A stretch of DNA of 64,000 nt, from NCBI GenBank assembly GCA_949752735.1, contig OX457044.1, positions 20,291,521 to 20,355,520 on the forward strand, read 5' to 3'. The position numbers and the translations under genes were made by a program. This document shows positions 22,901 to 29,475 of the stretch, piece after piece (positions within the stretch are counted from its first letter, which is position 1; each line of letters opens with the position of its first letter). The stretch is from Lumbricus terrestris (Eukaryota > Annelida > Clitellata > Crassiclitellata > Lumbricidae). The notes below the pieces were generated by a model. The model searched no databases. It was not told where the DNA came from and saw nothing but the letters and a program-made list of their open reading frames with translations.

Positions 22901-25891
22901 AGCTTTAATATCGCATCTGCTTTTTATCTTCTATTGTTACCCCAATGAATTTTCTGGTAAATAGGCCCCACTAGCGGGATCATTCCCTTCGGGTAGCCTA
23001 TTGGTTCTGCCACACTCAGTATTGGTTGCTTACTTGTCCATATAATCGCAAATGTTAACTAGCAATCAATCACTGTGTGTACTATCCTGTAAGCAAAATT
23101 GTCTGCTTGTCTTTGCTTTTTTGGTGGATCAATAAACCAATTGAATTGAATTGAATTGAATTGAATGAGAATTGTGGGGAAAATAACGAGGGAATTAGCC
23201 TTTACTATGGTGGCCCTAAGAAAGCTCACCCTTTCAAATGTCAGTTTAGTATGTGAGGCGCCCTTGTAACGGCATGGCTGTGTTACGGCGCCATAGAACT
23301 TGTCATTGTTATTATTGTTGTTATTGTTACTAAATGTCACAATACATAGACACAAGAATTCAATTTAAGCATCAGCATACACCCTGCGTATTACCAGTAC
23401 GGGAATTGTAGAAAAATAAGTGAGAGGACAGACAGACGTGGGCGGAGTTTGGTTTCCGTTCTTGGAGAGGCTAACTTATGAGTCTGCGCCTTTTTGGGCG
23501 GCTAAGCCCGGGAAAATATACCGTTTACACGGTAAAAAAACTGATTCGGGGTCTTCTTGGGGGGAGCTTAGCCCCCTAGCCCCTGATAAACTCCGCCCAT
23601 GCTGACCATGCTTTAAATGGAGTTGTCATGTGAAAAGAAGACTTTCCTATGGGCCTATGGCTCTATGGGACCCTAAGACAGACTGGGATTGACTCCAGGG
23701 CAATCACCATCCTGCTTATTACACTACTTTACATTTCGTGATTACTGTGAATATTCGTTGACATTACTTTACAGTGAACCTGATCTACTGATGCATTTCG
23801 TCGAAGATCTGCATTCTGGAAAGCTGCACGAAACCTACCATGAACAACATCCGGAGGAGCCGAGAGAGACGATCTCATTCGTAAGCAATTCACACTCAGC
23901 ATCCATACTATAGCGCCTCTTTACAGTTAAACTCATGGTTCCGATAGAAGAATTATAATCAGGTATAAAGCTCACGACGTATCGTCGTTGTCTCAACACT
24001 TACGGTCCAACCTATGGTCCCAGTCAAGGCCGTAGCTAGGGGGTGTTTTGGGTGTTTGAACACCCCCCGAAATGAAAAATATAAAAATAATAGAATGCAT
24101 CTACGAGCACATGATGTAAAAACCGTAAATAAAACTATGAAAGCACCCCACGAAATGGAAAATGTAAAAATATAGAATTAATTGGTGATATTTTGTGAAG
24201 ATTTCGGCCGGATGACTAAAAAAGTCAGCAGTTTTTTTACGGGAAACTGAAGAAACACCCCCCGAAATCAAATCCTGGCTACGGCCTTGGTTCCGGTTAT
24301 AGTCGGAAGCTCACATGTCGCCGTTGTCTCAACGACCAAAGTGCCAGTCAGTGTTTGCCTAGCAAACTCCAGGGTGAGATTGGTCGAAAGTCAGGAGAAT
24401 TATTCAATTTCTTTTATAACAAACGCAACTAATACACGAATGGTTATTTTGTGTAGGATAGCACTATCCACTCAGTTGTTAACACTTTAACAGCGAGCGT
24501 GCGTCGAAATCGACTTGGAAAAACAACGCCGTTCCACGTACTAGACGCAGCGCTCGTGAATAAGCTGGTGCCCTGCGCTTGGCTTTCGAGTGGCGCTCAA
24601 CAAATTTGGAGATTACGATTACGTTGAACTGTTAGACAGTTAGAATGTTATTTTACAACGGTTTCGATTGCAGTCATCAGGTTTCTCAGTGCTGCTGCTA
24701 AAGTCTCACTTCCCGATTCTCCAACATAAAATTGTCTATGCATTCACGGCTTAACCTCTTCACTGGCTTCCTCTCTCTGTCCGTTTGCAATTCATACAGC
24801 ACTTATTTTTTGTCCTTAATTCTCAATTGAGTCTTACTCCAAGGTATCTTTCTGAATTCTGATCTTATACTTGACCCCTCCATCTCTGCCTCTTCGCTGC
24901 GTCCTCTTATAAGTCCTCTGATCGGCTTGTCTTTTGTCTCCCGCGCCGGGATCACAATGACTCAATCCAGATCATTTGCTTATCTATGCCTAAGGAATGG
25001 ACTTCCCCGACAGTTCGTTCTATCATCCTCTCTGGTAGTCTTTCGTCATCTTTCGCTCGCCTCAAATCCTGCCATTTTTCTCTAGGGTGACAGGCACTGG
25101 GAGCGATTCTGAAAGGCTCTCTTGCAGTGAAAAACGCTTTATGAATGGTCAGATACAATACAATACAATATTTATGCAAATTTTGTTGAATCTAGCTACA
25201 TCCCATTATTTCACAAAGATTTTTTAAATGGTTATATAGCCTAATCAATTCTGCCATAGCATGCTAACCACTATTATATAGCCTACGCTAACTAGCAATG
25301 CCGTATACAGTCAGGATTTGATTTCGGACTGTGCTTACCAAGTCTTTTTCGGACAAATTTTCTGACGACCTTTTTCTAGTCGTCGACATTTCTCATCACC
25401 TTTTTTAGTCATCACATGCTTCTCGTAGCATTTTTCGCCCGAAAGCCGTTCACCGCGGCGTGAAACGATCTAAATTCATGTTTTTCTCTTCTAAAATCGC
25501 GATCTTCTGCGGGTTCTGGGCTGCCAGTACATTGCACACTGTATAGTTCTTATGTGCTAATAAATGCCTTGTATTATTTTTCCATTTTCCATTTCGAAGG
25601 GGGTTCAAGCACCCAAAACACCCCCTTGCTACGGCCTTGCTAACGAGTACGGTACCCTCTTCAGAATGGAATAGACTACATGTGAAACATAGAGATGCAA
25701 ATGAATCAGTCACGTTGTATATTTGTGATGCGCCTATTTTTTATTATTAACATTGTTTTGTTTCGCTATAGGACTCCGAAAGCAATTCAACTCCACATCC
25801 TCGACCAAGAAAGTCTCCAATCGAATCGGAATTCGTAAAACTGAGTGCACCATCCAGCAGATTCACTTTCATACAGAAAGAGGAACTCTAA
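10078..25891 (+). CDS. ERP44: ERp44-like thioredoxin-fold protein (11 exons, 5' end missing)
   Basis: Eleven exons splice to about 371 codons that follow vertebrate ERp44 from the first thioredoxin domain to the C terminus. Exons: 10078-10117, 11122-11191, 11868-11913, 13867-14051, 15441-15556, 16277-16334, 17119-17235, 18021-18132, 19198-19345, 23775-23880, 25772-25891. Every junction is AG/GT and every phase matches its neighbour. ERp44 cycles between the ER and early Golgi, holding client proteins and Ero1 through a single active-site Cys. Here the site reads NFYHRD-CPHS, the cis-Pro loop KFPT is kept, and the protein ends QKEEL, a KDEL-type retrieval signal where human has RDEL. The 18021 acceptor is duplicated upstream. 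The signal-peptide exon should lie before 10078 but was not found. A divergent paralogue rather than the orthologue is possible. Confidence 0.9.
11122..11191 (+). CDS. ERP44: ERp44-like exon b (active-site CPHS)
   Basis: The acceptor 'ttattttcag' leads into CPHSQMFISIYDEAAD and IIRHEFP, aligned with human CRFSQMLHPIFEEASD. The catalytic Cys and the Ser two residues after CP are kept, so the motif is the one-Cys CxxS form. The donor is CCG|GTTAGT; phase 0 end. Confidence 0.88.
11868..11913 (+). CDS. ERP44: ERp44-like exon c
   Basis: After 'tttttgggcgtag' the 46 bases read EYGTVLIGKADCSQE plus one base, matching human NQVVFARVDCDQH. The second cysteine of domain a (human Cys63) is kept. The donor is GAAA|GTAAGA. 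Confidence 0.85.
12148..13575 (-). mobile_element. 5'-truncated CR1-like LINE in an ERp44-like intron
   Basis: On the minus strand the frame at 13403-12849 contains GVPQGSILGPLLFLLFIND and VLFADDTN, reverse-transcriptase boxes with the catalytic FADD. A second frame (12816-12352) carries the C-terminal region with GPRTWNNLP. The 3' UTR holds a CCCCGAAGGGAC hairpin and ends near AATAAA. Frame breaks show it is inactive. A 29-bp exact direct repeat at 12119-12147 and 13576-13604 brackets it. A diverged intronic duplication (about 11996-12057 and 13637-13697) also surrounds it. Confidence 0.85.
13867..14051 (+). CDS. ERP44: ERp44-like exon d (end of domain a, linker)
   Basis: The acceptor 'gtgttcccag' gives SFIEEHDIVKFPTVRLFRR, then GEYRGPRTIDGLLDYVR. 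These match human ...RISKYPTLKLFR and REYRGQRSVKALADYIR. KFPT is the cis-proline loop opposite the active site. The donor is AAC|GTAAGA, phase 0. Confidence 0.95.
14198..14510 (+). repeat. Intronic 62-68-bp tandem repeat, five copies
   Basis: Units starting at 14198, 14260, 14326, 14392 and 14460 each contain ctgtcaattgtgttg and acctacaagttgttctt. A diverged piece of the block just upstream recurs in another intron of the same gene at about 16966-17013. Confidence 0.9.
15441..15556 (+). CDS. ERP44: ERp44-like exon e (start of domain b)
   Basis: After 'tgttgtatag' the exon reads WRRRNMIGYFESDSSEAY and VSRAIRDYCDFYAVVG. These match human RSKRNIIGYFEQKDSDNY and LHDDCAFLSAFG. The domain-b Cys (human Cys160) is kept. 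The donor is GG|GTAAGA, phase 2. Confidence 0.95.
15795..15990 (+). pseudogene. LINE 3' end fragment
   Basis: The segment ends with 'gagtgcttctgagtcg...ggcgctatataaaa', the tail shared with LINE ends at 5459, 38095 and 41211. It lies in an intron of the ERp44-like gene. Confidence 0.45.
16015..16150. repeat. (ATGT)n microsatellite
   Basis: About 30 ATGT copies with few interruptions, in an intron of the ERp44-like gene. Tyr/Val/Cys/Met or Ile/His/Thr frames across it are artefacts. Confidence 0.97.
16277..16334 (+). CDS. ERP44: ERp44-like exon f
   Basis: After 'ccatgtag' one base completes Gly, then TMAASQRKRGDKVVFRAIG, matching human DVSKPERYSGDNIIYKPPG. The donor is GGG|GTGAGT, phase 0. 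Confidence 0.88.
16845..17060. repeat. (TATTG)n pentanucleotide repeat blocks
   Basis: Two TATTG-rich blocks (16845-16955 and 17020-17058) flank a short unique stretch. The stretch resembles the intronic sequence at 14160-14212. Both blocks end in attgatgtcggtg. Confidence 0.85.
17119..17235 (+). CDS. ERP44: ERp44-like exon g (domain b)
   Basis: The 39 codons include NSSDVVYAGSPRDFEQMF and NNKCFTIVTEMTFDKAE, aligned with human APDMVYLGAMTNFDVTY and QDKCVPLVREITFENGE. The Cys corresponds to human Cys212, partner of Cys160, so that disulfide can form. The donor is GAG|GTGAGT. Confidence 0.95.
17462..17560 (-). repeat. LINE 3'-tail fragment
   Basis: The segment tattgtatt...tttataaagcgcctctcac, then agtgcacaccaatcagagg, is shared with 48148 and 51745. 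On the minus strand it reads as the extreme 3' end of an L2/CR1-like family with an (ACAAT)n tail. Confidence 0.55.
18021..18132 (+). CDS. ERP44: ERp44-like exon h (start of domain b')
   Basis: The exon reads EAAEFLQPLLILFHHPDD, then SVFNEQVTIQLHDEI, aligned with human TEEGLPFLILFHMKED and EIFQNEVARQLISEK. The start is the second of two copies of a duplicated acceptor (AG ending at 17992 and 18020). Only the 18020 site keeps the frame open. The donor ATTA|GTACGA is weak but gives correct phase 1 with the next exon. Confidence 0.85.
18190..18475. repeat. (CCA)n-type trinucleotide repeat
   Basis: Nearly 290 bases of CCACCA/CATCAC repeats in an ERp44-like intron. Gly/Val or Trp-rich minus-strand frames are artefacts. 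Confidence 0.97.
18834..19062 (+). mobile_element. tRNA-derived SINE
   Basis: The 5' part GGGGCGCGGTGGTGTAG resembles a Pol III A-box, and GGTACGAATCC about 45 bases on is a B-box variant. The body includes gagcaagtccttcact, caattgctcag and cggcgtgaaactccg. The end is ...gataaacaagtgcacatacatac. Copies at 34516-34705 (minus) and 37751-37982 share this order. The 3' part (gagcgcccctgagcagtaatcttgaa) resembles the LINE 3' tails in this window. Confidence 0.8.
19198..19345 (+). CDS. ERP44: ERp44-like exon i (domain b')
   Basis: After 'cttttctgttag' the exon reads RIRFVTADGLIFSAPL and KDLPVLVIDTYQHMYL, aligned with human TINFLHADCDKFRHPL and ADCPVIAIDSFRHMYV. Both cysteines of the human Cys272-Cys289 disulfide are replaced (Gly and Leu), while the His before MY is kept. 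The donor is CTCGA|GTAGGA, phase 2. Confidence 0.93.
19395..19470. repeat. Three ~24-bp tandem repeats upstream of the LINE
   Basis: The unit ttttccgcggcaattttaag occurs three times with minor changes. It may be the 5' UTR of the adjacent LINE or older intronic sequence. Confidence 0.6.
19546..22805 (+). mobile_element. CR1/L2-type LINE, nearly intact ORF with one frameshift
   Basis: The ATG at 19546 opens a long frame. Residues 10-60 form a PHD-like zinc finger (CSVC, CTLC, CHENC, CKDC). Next comes an apurinic-type endonuclease with IRSIN, a TETWL box, IAGDFNINLL and SDHLPVI. The reverse transcriptase has NFRPISILP, FLDLAKAFDTVSH, GVPQGSILGPLLF and LFADDSN. The frame breaks in an A7 run at 22132-22138. 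The other frame continues at once with LAPPLDSN and SSKFLGVHIDQHLKW, ending at 22805. It sits in sense orientation in an ERp44-like intron. Confidence 0.93.
22806..23166 (+). repeat. LINE 3' UTR and (ATTGA)n tail
   Basis: The 3' UTR holds ccccactagcgggatcattc and cccttcgggtagcc, able to fold. It ends 'ggatcaataaaccaattgaattgaa', five ATTGA units that mark the end of the element, as in other CR1/L2-like families. Confidence 0.8.
23438..23605. mobile_element. Short MITE with GGCGGAGTTT inverted ends
   Basis: The left end GTGGGCGGAGTTT and right end AAACTCCGCCCATG are inverted repeats. The interior has agcttagccccctagcccc, also seen at 32025-32300, where another right end (AAACTCCGCCCATG) lies. 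No clear target duplication was found. Confidence 0.6.
23775..23880 (+). CDS. ERP44: ERp44-like exon j
   Basis: After 'actttacag' one base completes Asp, then EPDLLMHFVEDLHSGKLHET and YHEQHPEE, matching human LKQFVFDLHSGKLHREFHH. Most His residues linked in human ERp44 to zinc and pH sensing are kept. The donor is TTC|GTAAGC. Confidence 0.95.
24025..24289. mobile_element. hAT-like MITE, degraded TSD
   Basis: Ends CAAGGCCGTAGCTAGG and CCTGGCTACGGCCTTG are inverted repeats. The flanks GTCCCAGT and GTTCCGGT agree at 6 of 8 positions, as expected of an aged 8-bp duplication. The interior (ggtgtttgaacacccccc, gatgactaaaaaagtcag) is shared with 50729-51011 and 25320-25645. Confidence 0.75.
24690..25180 (+). 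pseudogene. LINE C-terminal/3' fragment
   Basis: The segment has LINE C-terminal layout and ends gagcgattctgaaaggctct, then cagtgaaaaacgctttatga, with an (AATAC)n tail at about 25154-25170. The tail resembles the duplicated ends at 35950 and 36140. No frame is intact. Confidence 0.45.
25320..25648. mobile_element. Truncated member of the CAAGGCCGTAGC MITE family
   Basis: The right part (cacccaaaacacccccttgctacggccttg) matches the right end of the family. Two gacgacc...agtcgtc hairpins lie at 25364 and 25394. The left terminus is not preserved. Confidence 0.5.
25772..25891 (+). CDS. ERP44: ERp44-like terminal exon with KEEL
   Basis: After 'tttcgctatag' the exon encodes DSESNSTPHPRPRKSPIESE, then VKLSAPSSRFTFIQKEEL and stop TAA. 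The layout parallels the human C-tail (SSPPESSFQKLAPSEYRYTLL...RDEL). The final four residues are a KDEL-type signal. Confidence 0.95.
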   Translation, partial: DSESNSTPHPRPRKSPIESEFVKLSAPSSRFTFIQKEEL

Positions 25892-26015
25892 CTCATTCGC
25901 TAAACTTCCATTTATTTGCTTCGCTGGATAGACCTAAACCCCAGGCTGATCGAGTTATGACAGCGATTCAAATTTGTAGTCCGCAAGAGATTGTGCAATC
26001 TCAGATACGACAGTA

Positions 26016-26021
26016 AATAAA
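26016..26021 (+). promoter_or_regulatory. Likely poly(A) signal of the ERp44-like gene
   Basis: AATAAA lies about 125 bases after the stop codon. A second candidate, aacaataaaaatt, is near 26105. Confidence 0.5.
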
Positions 26022-26202
26022 TGGTTATCTAAGATGGCTTATCAATACATTTGGTTGGATTCCGTTTCTTTTGGATAGGCCTAGTGTCCGAAAGAAGACT
26101 AAAACAATAAAAATTTATATTGCACCTATATGCGGAGTAGGCATATCAACATCAGACAGTAGTCTCGTTATGCATTCGCGAGTCAAGGTTTCACTGGCAT
26201 AA

Positions 26203-26372
26203 TTATAGTGTCCGGGACCGACATGTCAGTTAGGACAGCCACGACGCTTAACCTGACCCTAACCGACCCTCACGACGCTTAATCTGACCCTAACCGACCC
26301 TCACGACTCTTACCCTGACCCCAAGGATTGACCCTAACCGGTTAAACAAGCGGTCCCGTGTTCTGCAATTAC
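26203..26372. mobile_element. MITE with telomere-like internal repeats
   Basis: It begins aattatagtgtccgggaccg and ends cggtcccgtgttctgcaatt, imperfect inverted ends. The interior is a run of units of about 30 bp containing CTGACCCTAACCGACCCTCA. The copy at 27797-28010 has the same interior in the opposite orientation. Confidence 0.65.
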
Positions 26373-26449
26373 TATGCTCGCCCAATGTGCCACCTTCCCA
26401 TTTTCATCCTATCTACAAAACATTGATTTATGCACTAATCTCAGGAAGA

Positions 26450-27510
26450 AGAGGAAACCAATGATTTCAAAACCAATTATAATAAACTGAGGTTAAGAGA
26501 TTTTCAGCCGATGGTAATGACGTCTTTCGCAATAAATTCTTTCACGGAGAGAGTCGTAACAAAGCCTTTGAGTAAAACTATTAATATAAATTGTCTCTGA
26601 ATTGTCTTAGAGATATTCCTATAACAATGCTTTACACTCAGTTACACCTGCTTTGAAGTTTAAATCTGATTTAAACAAAGCCAAAGAGGAATAGTGGTAT
26701 TAATGCTCGTTGTCATTAGTATCATTTTGTGTTGGACATATCATATATAACAAAGGTTTAAATGGCGTCACAAAGAATCAACATGGTCTGAAATGTGTTG
26801 GAGATATTTGCAACAGAGGCTCTATGACGTCACTAGCAATCAGATCGGTTTTATCTGAATTAAAATTGTAGGCCTACATTTGATGAAGCCAAAAACAGTA
26901 ATACGAAGGTTTCCTGTTATTTTGTCCTCTAAGCATTTTTAGTAAAGTTTAATGACGTCATAAGAATTTATTGTATCCCATTTAAAATCAGGCATATAGG
27001 CCTACAAGACCAAACAATGAACAGTATTAGATCTTAATAAAGCTCGTTTTCGTTTGTTTTCGAGATATTCGTAGAAAGGTAAACGACGTCATTAACAGCG
27101 AAATATATCTCAGCCTACGTTACAATTCAAAATTAACAAAGCCAGGCAAGAACAATAATAGAAAAGCTTTTTAAAGCGTTGCGTTGGAGATGCTCACAAC
27201 AAAGGTTTTATGACGTCACGAACAATCCGTGCGAATAAAGATAAAGCCTTAAGACATAAAATAATTATGGACAAAGAATGATAATAAATTAATCTCTATT
27301 TTAAGACTATAGGTCGCTTGCCTAGTATGCCTTAATTAATAGTCATAACAAATTACTCATGCATGACGTAACTAAGAATAAGTCATAATGGAAATTAGTT
27401 TACAAATAAAATTTCAAAATAAGCAAGCGGAAATGGCACAAGCAACAGTGGGCCTATTACAGTTTGCTCGATAGTTATTTTGGAGACAACAGCAACATGA
27501 CGTCACTGAT
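26450..27510. repeat. Diverged tandem array carrying TGACGTCA motifs
   Basis: Blocks with ttggagatat, caacaaagg-ttttatgacgtcac and aacaatc recur with CRE-like cores at about 26518, 26763 (variant), 26824, 26953, 27084, 27211, 27364 (variant) and 27498. Most spacings are 127-151 bases. No coding frames. Confidence 0.6.
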
Positions 27511-27796
27511 AATTAAAATCAATTATTGTGCTTAGCTGAAAGAGAGTTAGCAATTTCATATGGATGTAGCCTACTTACCGCGTGGCAATAAGATCTTAGC
27601 TTAAACGCCAATCTAACATGTTATGCTCGAGTTAACGAACGGAATCAAGGTTGTTGATATTAATATGTTCATCGCTAAGATTTGTGGAGTTGTCGCCAAT
27701 TAGACATAGACTGGTTGAAACTTTGATCTAAAGTGAGGCCTTACTCTTACTGCAGCGATTCTTAATTTGCAAAGGTTACAGTGGATTGTGGGGCGT

Positions 27797-28010
27797 AACT
27801 ATAGTATCGGAGACCGACGTGTCGGTTAGGGTCCGGTTAGGGGTTGTGAGGGTCGGTTAGGGCTCAGGTTAGCCATCGTGAGGGTCTATTAGGGTCAGGT
27901 GACTCAGGTTAGGCGTCGTGAGGGTTGGTTAGGTCAGATTAGACGTCGTGAGGGTCGGTTATGGTTAGATTTAGGGTTAGTACCGTCATTCCGTCCCCTA
28001 TGCTATAGTT
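27797..28010. mobile_element. Second telomere-like MITE copy, inverted
   Basis: Left end aactatagtatcggagaccg and right end ccgtcccctatgctatagtt are inverted repeats. The interior is GGTTAGGG/GTCGTGAGGGT units, the reverse complement of those at 26203. Confidence 0.65.
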
Positions 28011-29190
28011 AGGCATATGCCGATTGTGGTATTAGTAAGTGCCATAAAGATAGATTAACTTCTTTGTAACAAATTCAAAAGAACAGTTAAAAGGAAAATT
28101 GTTTATGGATTGTTCAAGGTTCCAAATTAAAAATGCTCGCAAAGTTTTTTTTAAGTAGGCCTAAAACAAATTCATTGACTTCGAGAAGAAAACACGTAGG
28201 ACTATCAATAGGGCTAGGCAATCCTTCAAACAATGAAGATAGGCCCCAACAAGTATCATTTTTTGTTTGGCCCAGCAATTTTCGCAACAGAAGGTCATTA
28301 GCAATCTATTGCATCTCGGCGATTCTAAGTTCTAACAATGACAAAATAATAATAACAGTGATCCAACAGCTAATCATAGCTGTTTGTGACTTGTGCACAA
28401 CAAAGGTTCTATGATGTCAATAACAATCAGCGTGAGATATGATTAAAACTTTAAACAATGACCTGCCGAAGCTGTAGGCTATAAATTAACTCAATGCTAA
28501 AATTGATGGTGTTAGAAGAGATTCGTTACATATTTCTCAGGACGTAGCCTAACTATCAGCCGGTCACCATGGCAATCCAAATTGATATTAAGCGGGGGAA
28601 TCTAGCACAAATGATATTATTAATGGTAATTCGATAGGTCCGATTTATTTTTGAAGATTTTCGCTTCTAAAGTATCATGACCTCTTTGACAATCAATTGT
28701 GCTTATTGCAAAGACAATAATCGGCAATTCGATCAACCTTATCCTCTGTTGCTGCTTGATCTTAGTTGAAGCTTTAACCTAAGATTAATTAAAAGTTTTG
28801 TTGATCGGCCGCCTATGAAGTTTTGATATAAAATGAAAACTTGCGCAGACTATACTCATTCTAAGCATGCCAATAAGTGGGTTTTGGTATTAGTCACCGG
28901 TACAAATAGGCCTATCGAATCTCTTTGTTAGAACAAATTCAAGAACACAGTAGAGAAAACTATTTATGGAAGGCTCAAGGTTATTAATTTGTTATCTTGT
29001 TAAGAAAATTAATCAATTTCTCTAGTGATGTTCGTAGGCTACTATAAAATTTCAATAGACCTATCTCATACGATGTCTTCCGACTTCGGCTATGCAATTT
29101 AGTGTTGTGTTCATAATGCGTAAGGTTTTCATAGAGAAATCATAAATTTATTCTATGCAGCTTGTCTGTAGGCCTATAATGGTCGAAAAT
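28011..29190. other. No gene recognised
   Basis: AT-rich spacer between the ERp44-like gene and the gene at 29476. A diverged unit of the 26450 array appears near 28400 (atgatgtcaataacaatcag). No frame has support. Confidence 0.5.
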
Positions 29191-29332
29191 ATAGTATCCA
29201 GGGCCGCTAAAAATTAATAGATCGAATTATGGTATATTTATAGTTTTGTGAGTGTGGCTTGATTAGAACAAGAAGGTAAAATTACTATATACATTATGTA
29301 ATATCTATTTTTAGCGGTCCCGGATACTATAG
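29191..29332. mobile_element. Short MITE sharing the TATAGTATCC ends
   Basis: ATAGTATCCAGGGCCGCTAA at the left and TTAGCGGTCCCGGATACTAT at the right are inverted repeats with few mismatches. The first bases are those of the telomere-like MITEs at 26203 and 27797, suggesting one family with different interiors. Confidence 0.7.
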
Positions 29333-29403
29333 TTTCGCCCTATAATGTGTCGCTCCCGTCCGTAAAATCAGTTTTTGGAACATTGACAGGATGAGGGGAA
29401 ACA

Positions 29404-29475
29404 ATGCGCAGTTTCATCGAATCGCGTGATTTGATTCCCACGGTGGAACACGACCGGAACCAAAGGACATTCTAG
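29404..29475 (+). CDS. In-frame upstream ORF ending TAG next to the main ATG
   Basis: An ATG at 29404 opens 23 codons (MRSFIESRDLIPTVEHDR...) ending in TAG. This is followed directly, in the same frame, by the ATG of the long gene. Codon composition resembles the downstream ORF. It could be a uORF, a site of stop readthrough, or a nonsense change in a longer reading frame. Confidence 0.4.
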   Translation: MRSFIESRDLIPTVEHDRNQRTF

